64,000 nt of DNA from Propioniciclava sp. MC1595 (GTDB lineage: Bacteria; Actinomycetota; Actinomycetes; Propionibacteriales; Propionibacteriaceae). Every line of letters begins with the position of its first letter. The first letter of the stretch is position 1. Under the pieces are notes generated by a model. That model did no database searches. It had not been told where the DNA came from and saw only the letters and a list, made by a program, of their open reading frames with translations. This document shows positions 41,419-51,162 of this stretch, piece after piece. Where the stretch lies: the NCBI RefSeq assembly GCF_017569205.1, contig NZ_CP071870.1, positions 2,666,001 through 2,730,000 of the forward strand. Direction: 5' to 3'. The translations under genes and the position numbers were made by a program.

Positions 41419-42351
41419 TCAGGCGACCTGGCGCGCCCCCGGCACCGGCCCCGAGGCGCGGCGCACCTGGCGGCACAGCCCGAGGCCGGACAGCACCCCG
41501 GCCAGCCGCACGGCGGAGTCCTCGTTCGCGGCCAGGAAGGCGCACGTGGGGCCCGAGCCCGACACGATCCCGGCCAGAGCACCGGCGTCACGGCCGGCGT
41601 CCAGCAGTTCGGCCAGGTGCGGACGCAGGGAGACGGCGGCGGGTTCCAGGTCGTTGACGAGGTTCTCCGCCACGCGGCGGACGTCCCCGGAGGCGAGCCC
41701 CTCGAGCAGGCCGGGCGGGACCGGCGGCGGGGCCGGGTCGGCGTCGGGGTTCATCTCGTCGAAGCGCCGGAACACCGCCGGGGTCGACAGCTCGACATCG
41801 GGAAGCGCGAGCACCCAGTGGTAGCCCCCGCGGCTCAGCACCGGCACGAGGTCGTCGCCGCGGCCGTGGCCCAGCGCGGTCGAGCCGAGCAGGCAGAACG
41901 GCACGTCGGCGCCCAGTTCGGCGCCGAGCTCGCGCATCTCGTCGGGGTTGATGTCGATGCCCCACAGCGCCGCGCAGGCGACCAGCGCCGCCGCCGCGTT
42001 CGCCGACCCGCCGGCCATGCCGCCCGTGACGGGGATCGTCTTGCGGATCCGCAGGTCGACGCCGTAGCGCGCCTCGCCGCCGTGCCGGTCGGCCAGCAGC
42101 CGGGCCGCCCGCACCGCGAGGTTGGAGTCGTCGGCCGGCACGAGGTGGGCTTGGTCGCCGGCGATCCGGATGCCGTACCGCCCCGGCGCGGCCGGGTGGG
42201 CACCGAGCTCGTCGAAGATCGACAGGGCCTGGAACACGGTCGCGAGGGGGTGGTAGCCGACCTCCCGCACGGCGCCCACGCGCAGGGCGAGGTTGACCTT
42301 CCCGGGTGCCCGCACCCGGACCTGGTCCGTCATCGCCTGGCTCGCGCTCAT
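41419..42351 (-). CDS. ispE: 4-diphosphocytidyl-2-C-methyl-D-erythritol kinase
   Basis: GHMP kinase of 310 residues in the non-mevalonate isoprenoid pathway, which feeds menaquinone and lipid carrier synthesis. It opens VRAPGKVNLALRVG, has the ATP loop VTGGMAGGSANAAAALVACA and the C-terminal GHMP motif IVSGSGPTCAFLA. ATG 42351 is chosen because TAGACA lies seven bases upstream; an internal ATG at 42333 is the alternative. It ends seven bases from the convergent tetR stop and is the last gene of the rsmI-tatD-rsmA-ispE run. Confidence 0.94.
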   Translation of the reverse strand: MSASQAMTDQVRVRAPGKVNLALRVGAVREVGYHPLATVFQALSIFDELGAHPAAPGRYGIRIAGDQAHLVPADDSNLAVRAARLLADRHGGEARYGVDLRIRKTIPVTGGMAGGSANAAAALVACAALWGIDINPDEMRELGAELGADVPFCLLGSTALGHGRGDDLVPVLSRGGYHWVLALPDVELSTPAVFRRFDEMNPDADPAPPPVPPGLLEGLASGDVRRVAENLVNDLEPAAVSLRPHLAELLDAGRDAGALAGIVSGSGPTCAFLAANEDSAVRLAGVLSGLGLCRQVRRASGPVPGARQVA

Positions 42352-42403
42352 GCGCCCCTGTCTACCAGCCGGACGCCGCGCGCGAAAGGCTCGCACCCGG
42401 GGC

Positions 42404-43261
42404 TCAGGCCCGGGCCCGGTCCAGCTGCTCGGCGATGCGTGCGAAGGCCGCCACGTCGATGACCTCGCCGCGCGCCTGCGGGTCGACGCCGGCCGCCTCG
42501 AGGGCCTCGGACGCCGCCGCGGACGAGCCGAACAGCCCGGCCAGCGCGCCGCGCAGCATCTTGCGCCGCTGGGCGAAGGCCGCGTCGACGACGGCGAACA
42601 CCTGCTGCCGCGTGGCGGTGGTCGCCGGCGGTTCGCGCCGGGTCATCCGCACCAGCCCGGAGTCCACGTTGGGCACCGGCCAGAAGACCTTGGGGGGCAC
42701 GGTCCCGACGCGCGCGGCGTCCGCGTACCAGGCGAGCTTCACGCTCGGCACGCCGTAGACCTTGCTGCCCGGCGGCGCGACGAGCCGGTCGGCGACCTCG
42801 AGCTGCACCATGACCAGCCCGGTGCGGATCGAGTCCCACCGCGCGAGCACGTGCAGCAGCACCGGCACGCTCACGTTGTAGGGCAGGTTCGCCACCACCG
42901 CGGTCGGCTGCGGGCCGGGCAGGTCCGTGACGTCGAGCGCATCGGCCTCGGTGACCGTCAGCCGTTCGGACGCCGCGGGCAGGCGCTCGGCGACCGTGCG
43001 GGGCAGCCGCCGGGCCAGGCTCGACTCGATCTCGACGACGTGGACGTGCGCGGCCCGCTCGAGCAGCCCCAGGGTCAGCGAGCCCAGGCCGGGCCCGATC
43101 TCGAGCACGACGTCGTCGGGCGTGATCCCGGACGCCGCCACGATGCGGCGCACCGTGTTGGCGTCGTGCACGAAGTTCTGCCCGCGCTGCTTGGTGGGCC
43201 GAAGGTCGAGTTCGGCCGCGAGCTCGCGGATCGTGCGCGGGTCGAGGAGCGCGTCAGCCAT
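42404..43261 (-). CDS. rsmA: 16S rRNA (adenine1518/1519-N6)-dimethyltransferase
   Basis: Dimethylates the two adjacent adenines near the 3' end of 16S rRNA. The 285-residue protein has [21 protein letters not shown] motif [16 protein letters not shown], the acidic motif VVEIESSLA and the catalytic [13 protein letters not shown], followed by the C-terminal helical domain with [15 protein letters not shown] 43261 follows GGAGGG and lies inside the end of tatD (8-base overlap). Confidence 0.96.
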   Translation of the reverse strand: MADALLDPRTIRELAAELDLRPTKQRGQNFVHDANTVRRIVAASGITPDDVVLEIGPGLGSLTLGLLERAAHVHVVEIESSLARRLPRTVAERLPAASERLTVTEADALDVTDLPGPQPTAVVANLPYNVSVPVLLHVLARWDSIRTGLVMVQLEVADRLVAPPGSKVYGVPSVKLAWYADAARVGTVPPKVFWPVPNVDSGLVRMTRREPPATTATRQQVFAVVDAAFAQRRKMLRGALAGLFGSSAAASEALEAAGVDPQARGEVIDVAAFARIAEQLDRARA

Positions 43262-44096
43262 GGGTCCCTCCCCAGTCGCCGAACAGGGCAGTCGCGTTGG
43301 CGTCGAGGACGGCCGCGAGGTCGTCCACGTCCTCACCGCGCAGGTCGGCGAGGAACCGCACCGTGTGCGGGAGCAGGTAGCTGGCGTTCGGACGCCCCCG
43401 CACCGGCACCGGCGTCAGGTAGGGGGCGTCGGTCTCGGCGAGGATGCGGTCGCGCGGGGTGATCCGGGCCGCCTCGCGCAGCGCCTCGTTGGCCTTGAAC
43501 GTCACCGTGCCCGGGAAGGACAGCCACGCCCCGTGCGCCAGGCAGGCCCGCGCGTGGTCGGCGTCGCCGGAGAAGCAGTGCATCTGGACGCGCTCGGGCC
43601 ACCCCTCGGCGGCCAGCACGTCGAGGACCTCGGCGTGCGCGTCCCGGTCGTGGATGACCAGGGCCAGGTCGTGCTCCTTGGCCCAGCCGATGTGCGCGGC
43701 GAAGGCGTCGCGCTGCCGGGCGCGGCCCGCCTCGTCCTCGATCCAGTGGAAGTCCAGGCCCGTCTCCCCCACCCCGCGGATCCGGTCGGTGGTGCCGAGC
43801 AGGGCCTCGATGCCGCGCAGGGCCTCGTCGAGGTCGTCGCCCAGTTGGGCGGCGTCCGTCGGGTGGATCGCCACGGTCGCGACCACCCCCGCGAACGCCT
43901 CCGCCGCGGCCACGGCCGCCTGTGAGCTCGCCACGTCGTAGCCGACGTCCACCAGGCGCCGGACGCCGACGGCTGCGGCCCGCGCCACCGCGTCGGCGGC
44001 AGCCAGGCCGGTCTTGCGCTCGGTGGTGCCGAGGTGGGTGTGGGCGTCGGTGGTGGGCGTGCCCAGCGGCTCGGGGGCCGGGGCCGGCTCGCTCAT
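43254..44096 (-). CDS. tatD: TatD family metal-dependent deoxyribonuclease
   Basis: TIM-barrel hydrolase of 280 residues. Metal ligands are DAHTHLG near the N-terminus, the glutamate in [11 protein letters not shown], His in LVIHDRDA and MHCFSGD and the aspartate in [14 protein letters not shown]. Family members act as 3'-5' exonucleases in DNA repair. The ATG overlaps the rsmI stop (ATGA) and its own end overlaps rsmA, so the three are co-translated. Confidence 0.94.
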   Translation of the reverse strand: MSEPAPAPEPLGTPTTDAHTHLGTTERKTGLAAADAVARAAAVGVRRLVDVGYDVASSQAAVAAAEAFAGVVATVAIHPTDAAQLGDDLDEALRGIEALLGTTDRIRGVGETGLDFHWIEDEAGRARQRDAFAAHIGWAKEHDLALVIHDRDAHAEVLDVLAAEGWPERVQMHCFSGDADHARACLAHGAWLSFPGTVTFKANEALREAARITPRDRILAETDAPYLTPVPVRGRPNASYLLPHTVRFLADLRGEDVDDLAAVLDANATALFGDWGGTHG

Positions 44097-44932
44097 CGGG
44101 GCTCCTTCCGGGCGGCCAGGGCCGCCTCGTACAGCTCGTTCTTGGCCAGCCCGGACGCCGAGGCCACCTCGGCGACCGCGCTCTTGAACCGCTCGCCCGC
44201 CTCAACCCGGGCGAGGACCTCGGCGACGGCGTCCTCGACGCTGCCCGCCGGGCCGGTGGCGCCGGCCACCACGACGGTGATCTCACCGCGCACCTCGCCG
44301 GTGGCCCACTGGGCGAGCTCGGCGAGGGTGCCGCGCACGACCTCCTCGTAGGTCTTGGTGAGCTCGCGGCAGACGGCGGCCGGGCGCTCCTCCCCGAGGG
44401 CGTCGCGCGCGTCGGCGAGGAAGTCGGCCAGACGGTGGGGGGCCTCGAAGAACACCATCGTGCGCTCCTCCCGGGCCAGGGCGGCCAGCGCCCGGGAGCG
44501 CTCGCCCGCCTTGCGGGAGACGAAGCCCTCGAAGCAGAACCGGTCGGTCGGCAGCCCCGAGACGGCCAGGGCGGTCAGCACGGCCGACGGCCCCGGGACG
44601 GCGGTGACGCGGATCCCCTCGGCGATCGCGGCCTGCACCACGCGGAAGCCGGGGTCGGAGACCGACGGCATCCCGGCGTCGGTGGCCACGACCACCCGCT
44701 CACCCGCGCGGAGGGCGTCCATGAGCACCCCGACGCGGGAGGCCTCGTTGCCGTCGAAGTAGGACACGACCCGCGCCGTGGTCTCGACGCCGAGCCGGCG
44801 GCAGAGGTCGCGGAGGCGTCGGGTGTCCTCGGCGGCGATGACGTCGGCCTCCACCAGCGCCGCCACCATGGCCGGGCTGGCGTCGGCGACGTCGCCGATG
44901 GGCGTGGCGGCCAGCACGAGCACTCCTGTCAC
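44093..44932 (-). CDS. rsmI: 16S rRNA (cytidine1402-2'-O)-methyltransferase
   Basis: Tetrapyrrole-methylase-fold rRNA methyltransferase, 279 residues. Signature segments: VLAATPIGDVADASPAMVAA, VIAAEDTRRLRDLCRRLG, VATDAGMPSVSDPG and VPGPSAVLTALAVSGLP, then RTMVFFEAPHRL. GTG 44932 has CATACT six bases upstream and is divergent from the mannosyltransferase gene with a 31-bp gap. It heads the four-gene rsmI-tatD-rsmA-ispE unit. Confidence 0.95.
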   Translation of the reverse strand: MTGVLVLAATPIGDVADASPAMVAALVEADVIAAEDTRRLRDLCRRLGVETTARVVSYFDGNEASRVGVLMDALRAGERVVVATDAGMPSVSDPGFRVVQAAIAEGIRVTAVPGPSAVLTALAVSGLPTDRFCFEGFVSRKAGERSRALAALAREERTMVFFEAPHRLADFLADARDALGEERPAAVCRELTKTYEEVVRGTLAELAQWATGEVRGEITVVVAGATGPAGSVEDAVAEVLARVEAGERFKSAVAEVASASGLAKNELYEAALAARKEPR

Positions 44933-44938
44933 CCGCCC

Positions 44939-44957
44939 AGTATGGCGTGGCTACCAT
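44939..44957. promoter_or_regulatory. Divergent leaderless promoters of rsmI and pmt
   Basis: Minus strand: CATACT (44939-44944), six bases, GTG 44932. Plus strand: TACCAT (44952-44957), six bases, GTG 44964. The two boxes are only seven bases apart, so the polymerases must compete. Confidence 0.5.
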
Positions 44958-44963
44958 GGCCGG

Positions 44964-46532
44964 GTGACGACCGCCGTGCCCATCACCCTCGACCGGCTGC
45001 GCGACGGCGTCCGCGAGCACTGGGCGCTGAGCTGGGCGGTCACGCTCGTGATCGGGCTGCTGGCCTTCGCCGTGCGCCTGGTCGGGGTCGACCAGCCCGA
45101 CAGGATCATGTTCGACGAGACCTACTACGCCAAGGACGCGTGGTCGCTCCTGCAGCACGGCTACGAGGGCGAGTGGGTCGGCGGCGGCGACGTCGTCAAC
45201 CCGCAGGTGGCCGCCGGCGACGTCTCCGCCCTGACGGCGAAGGGGTCGTTCATCGCCCATCCCCCGGTCGGCAAGTGGCTGATCGCGACCGGTGAGTGGG
45301 CGTTCGGCATGAACCCCTTCGGCTGGCGCATCGCCGCGGTGGTGTTCGGCGCCCTCCTGGTGGTCGCCACGATCCGCCTGGCGCACCGGCTGTCGCGCTC
45401 GCTCATGGTCGGCGCCATGGCCGGCATCATGCTCACCTTCGACGGCCTCGCCTTCACGATGAGTCGCATCGCGCTGCTCGACATCTTCCAGGCCACCTTC
45501 CTGGTGGCCGGGGTGGCCGCCCTCGTCGCCGACCGGGACCACCACCGCCACCGGCTCGCCGATGCGATGGAGGCGCGCGGGCTGACCTCGCTGGGCGGCA
45601 GCTTCGGTCCCCTGCTCTGGTGGCGGCCCTGGCGCTGGACGGCGGGCGTCCTGTTCGGCCTGGCCGTCGCGACGAAGTGGAACTCGCTCTACGTGGTCGC
45701 CGTGTTCGGCGTCCTCACGGTGCTGTGGGACGTCGGCGCGCGCCGGCTCGCGGGGGCCGGGTTCCGGTCCTGGACCGCGCTGCTGCGCGAGGGGATCCCG
45801 GCGTTCGTGTCGATCGTCGTCACGGCGTTCGTCGTCTACGTCGCCTCGTGGGCCGGCTGGCTGTCGACGTCGGGCGGCTGGGGCCGCGACTGGGGCTCGA
45901 AGAACCCCGACCACCCGTGGGTGGGCGCCTTCGGCGAGGGCCTCGCCTCGCTGCTGAAGTACCACCAGGACATCTTCAACTTCCACACCGGCGGCTACAT
46001 CAAGGAGCAGACGCACCCCTACGACGCCCACCCCGCCGGCTGGCTGCTCATGCTGCGGCCCATCAGCCTCGACGCGACCAGCGGCATCGAGAACGGCACC
46101 GACGGGTGCGTCTCGGCCGACACCTGCGTCCGCGTGGTCACGGGCATGGGCAACCCGGTGCTGTGGTGGCTGGCCGCCGCCGCGCTCCTGCTCGGCCTGA
46201 TCTGGTGGCTGGCCGGGCGCGACTGGCGCTTCGGCGTCCCGGTGCTCGCCGCGCTGGCCACCTACCTGCCCTGGTTCGCCTCGGCCGACCGCCCGGTGTT
46301 CTTCTTCTACGCCATCACGATCATCCCGTTCACCACGATCGGGCTCGCCCTGGCCCTCGGCCTGGTGATCGGGCAGGCCCGCGGGCCCGGGCGTCGCGTC
46401 GGCGCCATCATCGCGGGCCTCGCCGTGGGCATGGTCGTGGCCTGCTTCGCCTGGCTCTACCCGGTGCTGAGCTACCAGTTGATCACCAACGACGAGTGGC
46501 TCGCGCGCATGGCGCTGCGCTCGTGGATCTGA
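44964..46532 (+). CDS. pmt: Dolichyl-phosphate-mannose--protein mannosyltransferase family protein
   Basis: GT39 membrane enzyme of 522 residues that O-mannosylates secreted proteins using polyprenyl-phosphate mannose. The catalytic acidic pair lies in the first extracellular loop in IMFDETYYAKDAW; HPPVGKWLIATGEW follows. About ten to eleven helices are visible, and a conserved extracellular loop contains IKEQTHPYDAHPAGWLLM. The GTG at 44964 is leaderless. In mycobacteria the homologous Rv1002c also lies beside rsmI. Confidence 0.93.
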   Translation: MTTAVPITLDRLRDGVREHWALSWAVTLVIGLLAFAVRLVGVDQPDRIMFDETYYAKDAWSLLQHGYEGEWVGGGDVVNPQVAAGDVSALTAKGSFIAHPPVGKWLIATGEWAFGMNPFGWRIAAVVFGALLVVATIRLAHRLSRSLMVGAMAGIMLTFDGLAFTMSRIALLDIFQATFLVAGVAALVADRDHHRHRLADAMEARGLTSLGGSFGPLLWWRPWRWTAGVLFGLAVATKWNSLYVVAVFGVLTVLWDVGARRLAGAGFRSWTALLREGIPAFVSIVVTAFVVYVASWAGWLSTSGGWGRDWGSKNPDHPWVGAFGEGLASLLKYHQDIFNFHTGGYIKEQTHPYDAHPAGWLLMLRPISLDATSGIENGTDGCVSADTCVRVVTGMGNPVLWWLAAAALLLGLIWWLAGRDWRFGVPVLAALATYLPWFASADRPVFFFYAITIIPFTTIGLALALGLVIGQARGPGRRVGAIIAGLAVGMVVACFAWLYPVLSYQLITNDEWLARMALRSWI

Positions 46533-46551
46533 GCGCGACGCGCGGTGACGC

Positions 46552-46580
46552 AATCGTGATCCTCCTGCACTGAATCGTGA
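46552..46580 (+). promoter_or_regulatory. Direct repeats upstream of the binding-protein promoter
   Basis: AATCGTGA occurs at 46552-46559 and 46573-46580, exactly 21 bases apart (two helical turns). TAGGGT at 46615-46620 may be the -10 box of the following gene. The arrangement suggests an activator site, but it is only a pattern. Confidence 0.35.
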
Positions 46581-46663
46581 CCTGATCGGCGCCGGGCCGC
46601 GACCACCCCGGGGCTAGGGTGATCGAACCTGATCGACACCCCCGAGCCGCAGGAGGACCATCC

Positions 46664-48262
46664 GTGAGCAGGCCGCGCCCGAGAGCGCGCCTCACCGTGC
46701 TCGCGGCCGCCCTCCTCGTCGGCTGCACCGGCTCGCAGCCGCTCCCCAGCACCAGCACGCCGGCACCCGTGGCCGCCGACGCGGTCCAGGACACCAACCC
46801 CCAGCCGCGCGAGCGCCTCCGCGACGGCGGCCTGCTCCGCTTCCCGCTGGCCGCGCTACCGACCCAGTGGAACCCGCGCCACCCCGACGCGGACGCCGAC
46901 GCCCGCCGCGTCCTCGACCCGTTGACGCCCGAGCACCTGGCGCTGGACGCCGCGGGCCGGGCCACCCCGAACCCCGACTTCGTCACCGACGTGGCCGTCT
47001 CCCACGAGGGGCACACCGTCGTGACCCTGACCCTCAACCCCGAGGCGGTCTGGGGCGACGCCGCCCCCCTCACGGCCGAGGACTGGGTGGCGACCTGGCG
47101 GGCGTCCACGGGCCAGGTCGAGGGCGTCGCCCCCGTCGGCCCGCTCGGGTGGGACCGCGTGACCGACGTCCGGGCCGGGGCGTCCGCGTACGAGGTCGTG
47201 GTCACCTACGCCGGGGTCGACCCCGACTGGGCCCAGCCGCTGGTCCCCGGGCCCCTGCGCGCGTCGACGGTGGCCTCCGCCGACGCGTTCGCCTGGGCGT
47301 CCCACCGCGACGCCCACTACGCCGCCCCCTTCCTGGTCGCCCACGTCGACCAGGCGCAGGGCCTCGTCACCCTGGAGCGGAACCCGCTCTGGTGGGGGGA
47401 CCGACCCAAGCTCGACACCATCATGTTCCGCACCGTCCAGGCCGAGGCGGTCGCGGCAGCGTTCCAGCACAACGAGCTCGACGTGTGGGAGACGGGCACC
47501 TCCGTCGACCGCCTCCAGCAGTCGCGTGCCGCCGCCGACACCACCCTGCGCACCGCGCCGGGCACCCACGGGCGCAGCCTCCACGTCTCCCGCGCGGGGC
47601 TGCTCGCCGACGCGGCCCTGCGGCGCGCGGTCCTGATGGCGATCGACCGCGCCGAGGTGGGGGCGAGCGACCTCGCCGACCTGCACGAGCCGCCCCGCAC
47701 GTGGTCGAGCAACCTCCTGCTGCCGACGCAGCCGGGGTACGTCGACCAGGCCCGGGCGACCGGGCTCGCGAACGACCCCGTCCGGGCCGCCGAGGCGCTG
47801 GACGCGGCCGGCTGGGTGGAGGGCCCGGGCAGCCGGTCCAAGGACGGGCAGCGCCTCCTTCTCACATTCCGGACGCCGATCGGCGACGACCTCGCCCAGG
47901 GCGAGTTCGAGGTGCTGGCGGGGCAGCTCGCCGCCGTGGGCGTCCGGCTGCGCGCCGTCACCGGGGAGGCGGACCTCACCCCCGTCTCCGTGCCGGTCGA
48001 CGCGTTCCCGCTGGCCCGGCTGCCCGAGGACGTGGCGTCCGTGCCCGCCGCCGCCGAGCTGGTCGCCCGGGTGGCCAGCGAGGTCGACCCGGTGCGCCGC
48101 GCCGACCAGGCCAGCCAGCTCGCCCGGCTGGCGTGGCAGGAGGTCGTCGAGATCCCGCTGTACCAGGAGCCGCAGTTCGTCGCCGTCCGCAACGGCCTGG
48201 CGAACCTCGGGGCACCCGGCTACGCGACCACCGACTGGGAGGACGTCGGCTGGACCTCCTGA
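46664..48262 (+). CDS. ABC transporter solute-binding lipoprotein, family 5
   Basis: A 532-residue secreted lipoprotein with signal RLTVLAAALLVGC (lipobox LVGC). The mature domain follows the peptide/nickel-binding (SBP_bac_5) layout: a beta strand region with TPNPDFVTDVAVSHEGHTVV, a DWVATWRA segment, DALRRAVLMAIDRAEV-like helix (ADAALRRAVLMAIDRAEVGA) and the closing EIPLYQEPQFVAVRNGL. No permease or ATPase gene is adjacent, so it is an orphan. GTG 46664 follows AGGAGG by seven bases. Confidence 0.9.
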   Translation: MSRPRPRARLTVLAAALLVGCTGSQPLPSTSTPAPVAADAVQDTNPQPRERLRDGGLLRFPLAALPTQWNPRHPDADADARRVLDPLTPEHLALDAAGRATPNPDFVTDVAVSHEGHTVVTLTLNPEAVWGDAAPLTAEDWVATWRASTGQVEGVAPVGPLGWDRVTDVRAGASAYEVVVTYAGVDPDWAQPLVPGPLRASTVASADAFAWASHRDAHYAAPFLVAHVDQAQGLVTLERNPLWWGDRPKLDTIMFRTVQAEAVAAAFQHNELDVWETGTSVDRLQQSRAAADTTLRTAPGTHGRSLHVSRAGLLADAALRRAVLMAIDRAEVGASDLADLHEPPRTWSSNLLLPTQPGYVDQARATGLANDPVRAAEALDAAGWVEGPGSRSKDGQRLLLTFRTPIGDDLAQGEFEVLAGQLAAVGVRLRAVTGEADLTPVSVPVDAFPLARLPEDVASVPAAAELVARVASEVDPVRRADQASQLARLAWQEVVEIPLYQEPQFVAVRNGLANLGAPGYATTDWEDVGWTS

Positions 48263-48341
48263 CGCGAGGGGGGCACCGCGCAGTACAGTGCAGCCGTTTG
48301 CCCGGACGCCGGTTCGGGCCCCCAGCGAGAGGTTCCCGCCC

Positions 48342-49799
48342 ATGGCCCTGTGGAAGCTGCACGGTGACGGCACATTGACGCCCGGGGCGGTGGTGGCCCC
48401 CGACGAACGTCTCTCGTGGGGCAAGACCGTCGGCCTCGGCGCCCAGCACGTGGTCGCGATGTTCGGCGCGACGTTCGTGTTCCCGATCCTGATGGGGCTC
48501 AACCCCCAGCTCGCCGTGATGATGTCCGGCATCGCGACGCTGATCTTCCTCGCGGTCGTGAAGGGCCGGGTGCCCTCCTACCTCGGCTCGTCGGCGTCCT
48601 TCGTGGGTGTCGCGACGGCGATCTACGCCGCGGGCGGCAACCCGAGCCACGTGTCGGGCGCGATGTTCTGGGTCGGTGTGGCCCTGCTCATCGCGGGCGT
48701 GATCATCCACTTCGCGGGCGCCGGCGTCATCCACCGCGCGCTGCCGCCCGTGGTCACCGGCGCCGTCGTCATGCTCATCGGGTTCAACCTCGCCCCCGTC
48801 GTGGCCGGCGTCTACTGGCCGCAGGACCAGGGCGTCGCCCTGATCACCATGCTGGTGGTCGTGGTGCTGAGCGTCGGCGTCCGCGGGTTCATCGGCCGCA
48901 TCGCGATCTTCCTCTCGCTGATCATCGGCTACATCGTGAGCTGGGTGTTCGACGTCGTGCTCGGCCCGATCAACTCCCAGATGGCCGACGGGACCGTCGG
49001 CCCCCACCTGCGCGTCGACTGGTCCCTGGTCGAGAAGGCGCCGTGGATCGGCCTACCCCCGGTCTCCGACCTCGCCAACTGGCAGTTCGGCGCCACCGCG
49101 ACCAACGTCGTCGGCTTCCACCTGCCCACCTTCAACCTGGCGTTCGCCCTGGTCGCCCTGCCCGTCGCCATCGCGCTGATCGCCGAGAACACCGGCCACG
49201 TGAAGGCCGTCGCCGAGATGACCGGCGGCAACCTCGACCAGGACATGGGGCGCGCGATCGGCGCCGACGGCGTCACCTCGATGCTGGCCACCGCCGTGGG
49301 CGCCGGCCCGACGACCACCTACGCCGAGAACATCGGCGTCATGGCCGCCACCCGCGTCTACTCGACCGCCGCGTACGTGGTCGCCGCCCTGGTCGCCATC
49401 GGCTTCGGCTTCTCGCCGAAGGTCGGCGCGATCATCTCCGCCACCCCCGGTGGCGTGCTCGGCGGCATCACGGTCGTGCTCTACGGCATGATCGGCCTGC
49501 TCGGCGCGAAGATCTGGAAGGAGAACGGGGTCGACTTCGGCAACCCGCTCAACCTGGTCCCGGTCGCCGCCGGCATCATCATCGGCGTCGGCAACGTGTC
49601 GCTGGTCCTGTCCGAGGACTTCTCCCTCGGCGGCATCGCCCTGGGCACCATCGTCACCATCGTCGTCTACCACCTGGCCCGCTGGCTGGCCCCGGCCGAG
49701 ATGCGCCGCGACGCCGAGGGCGCGGTCCTGATCGTCGACCGCCCGGGCGCCTACGAGGCCGACCCCGACGAGGGCCCGACGCACACGCACCGGGGCTGA
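48342..49799 (+). CDS. NCS2 family uracil/xanthine permease
   Basis: Nucleobase:cation symporter of 485 residues with about 14 helices. Family motifs include GAQHVVAMFGATFVFPILMG, the SSASFVGV loop, the helix-8 glutamate in IALIAENTGHVKAV and the helix-10 region TSMLATAVGAGPTTTYAENI. The TTYAENIG form points to uracil rather than purines (UraA group). ATG 48342 follows GAGAGG, with TACAGT (48284-48289) as a likely -10 box. A large hairpin ends the gene. Confidence 0.92.
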   Translation: MALWKLHGDGTLTPGAVVAPDERLSWGKTVGLGAQHVVAMFGATFVFPILMGLNPQLAVMMSGIATLIFLAVVKGRVPSYLGSSASFVGVATAIYAAGGNPSHVSGAMFWVGVALLIAGVIIHFAGAGVIHRALPPVVTGAVVMLIGFNLAPVVAGVYWPQDQGVALITMLVVVVLSVGVRGFIGRIAIFLSLIIGYIVSWVFDVVLGPINSQMADGTVGPHLRVDWSLVEKAPWIGLPPVSDLANWQFGATATNVVGFHLPTFNLAFALVALPVAIALIAENTGHVKAVAEMTGGNLDQDMGRAIGADGVTSMLATAVGAGPTTTYAENIGVMAATRVYSTAAYVVAALVAIGFGFSPKVGAIISATPGGVLGGITVVLYGMIGLLGAKIWKENGVDFGNPLNLVPVAAGIIIGVGNVSLVLSEDFSLGGIALGTIVTIVVYHLARWLAPAEMRRDAEGAVLIVDRPGAYEADPDEGPTHTHRG

Positions 49800-49812
49800 C
49801 GCCCCGTCCCCC

Positions 49813-49865
49813 ACATGTGCTCCCTGTACCTGGCGCCACGTGCCCCAGTCGCAGGGAGCACATGT
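49813..49865. terminator. Hairpin with perfect 14-bp arms between convergent permease genes
   Basis: ACATGTGCTCCCTG (49813-49826) pairs exactly with 49852-49865; the 25-nt loop contains a smaller CTGG/CCAG stem. It ends the uracil permease on one strand and the APC permease on the other. No T-run follows. Confidence 0.75.
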
Positions 49866-49877
49866 CGCGTACAGGGG

Positions 49878-51122
49878 TCAGCTGCGCGCCGCCGACCGCC
49901 GCGCGACGAGCCGGCCCACGACGCCCACCGCGTAGACCGCGACGCCGACGGCGACCGACTGACACGGCAGGGTCACCACCAGCAGCAGGCACAGGGCCAT
50001 GCCGAGCGCCTGCAGCCAGCGCGGGAACATCCGGCCGTCGTCCTGCCGGAACGCCGCCAGGTTCGCGACGAAGTAGTAGAGCAGGACGCCGAAGCTCGAG
50101 AAGCCGATCACCCCGCGCAGGTCGGCGAGGAGAACCAGCACGGACACGACCACGGCCAGCGTGATCTCGGCCACGTGGGGCACCTGGTAGCGCGGGTGCA
50201 CGGACGCCAGCGGCCGCGGCAGGTCGCCGTTGCGGGCCATGGCCAGGGAGGTGCGCCCGATACCGGCGACCAGCGCCAGCAGCGCCCCCAGCGAGGCGAC
50301 CGCGCCGCCCACCCGCACCAGCCAGGTCTGCCACGAGCCGTCCCCGGCACCGACGGCGTCCACCAGCGGGGCGGTGCTGGACGCCAGCGCCCCGGTCCCC
50401 AGCGCGCCGATCACCCCGACCCCGACCAGCACGTACACGACGACGGCCAGGGCGAGCGCGACCAGGATCGCGCGCGGGATGGTCCGGCGGGGGTCGACGA
50501 CCTCCTCGCCCATCGTGGCGATGCGCGCGTATCCGGCGAACGCGAAGAACAGCAGGCCCGCCGACTGCAGGACGCCGTACGGACCGGCTTCGAACAGCAC
50601 CACGCCGTCCCAGACCCCGGGCGTCCACGCCAGCCAGGTCGTGACGACCGCCCAGACGAGCACGACCAGCACGACCGAGACGATGAGGCGGGTGAGCGCG
50701 GCCGTGCGCGTGACCCCGTGGTAGTTGACCGCGACCAGCACCAGCATGGCGAGCGCCGCGAGGGGGCGCTGCCACCAGCCCGACGGCACCAGGTAGGCCG
50801 CGAACGTCAGCGCCATCGCCGCCGCCGAGGCGGTCTTGCCGATCACGAACCCCCACCCGGCGAGGAAGCCCCACCAGTCGCCGAGCACCTCGCGTCCGTA
50901 CACGTAGGTGCCCCCCGAGGTGGGGTAGGCGGCGGCGAGCTGGGCCGAGGAGGTCGCGTTGCAGTAGGCCACGAGGGCCGCGAGGGCCAGGCCGATGAAG
51001 AGGCCGCCCCCGGCCGCGGCCGCGGCGGGCGCCCAGACGGCGAAGACGCCGGCCCCGACCATCGAGCCGAGGCCGATCACGACGGCGTCGACGAGGGTCA
51101 GGCGGCGGGCGAGCTGGTTCAC
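49878..51122 (-). CDS. APC family amino acid permease
   Basis: Twelve-helix transporter of about 414 residues. Helix 1 carries the unwound substrate loop in VIGLGSMVGAGVFAVWAP, helix 6 LFFAFAGYARIATMGEEVVD followed by PRRTIPRAI, both typical of the amino acid/polyamine/organocation family. GTG 51122 is chosen as the first start directly before LARRLTLVDAVV; longer frames add a low-complexity lead. The substrate is probably an amino acid but cannot be named. The neighbours are unrelated. Confidence 0.87.
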   Translation of the reverse strand: MNQLARRLTLVDAVVIGLGSMVGAGVFAVWAPAAAAAGGGLFIGLALAALVAYCNATSSAQLAAAYPTSGGTYVYGREVLGDWWGFLAGWGFVIGKTASAAAMALTFAAYLVPSGWWQRPLAALAMLVLVAVNYHGVTRTAALTRLIVSVVLVVLVWAVVTTWLAWTPGVWDGVVLFEAGPYGVLQSAGLLFFAFAGYARIATMGEEVVDPRRTIPRAILVALALAVVVYVLVGVGVIGALGTGALASSTAPLVDAVGAGDGSWQTWLVRVGGAVASLGALLALVAGIGRTSLAMARNGDLPRPLASVHPRYQVPHVAEITLAVVVSVLVLLADLRGVIGFSSFGVLLYYFVANLAAFRQDDGRMFPRWLQALGMALCLLLVVTLPCQSVAVGVAVYAVGVVGRLVARRSAARS

Positions 51123-51162
51123 CCGCGCAACCCAACAACGCCCGGGTGAACGGAGGGTGACG

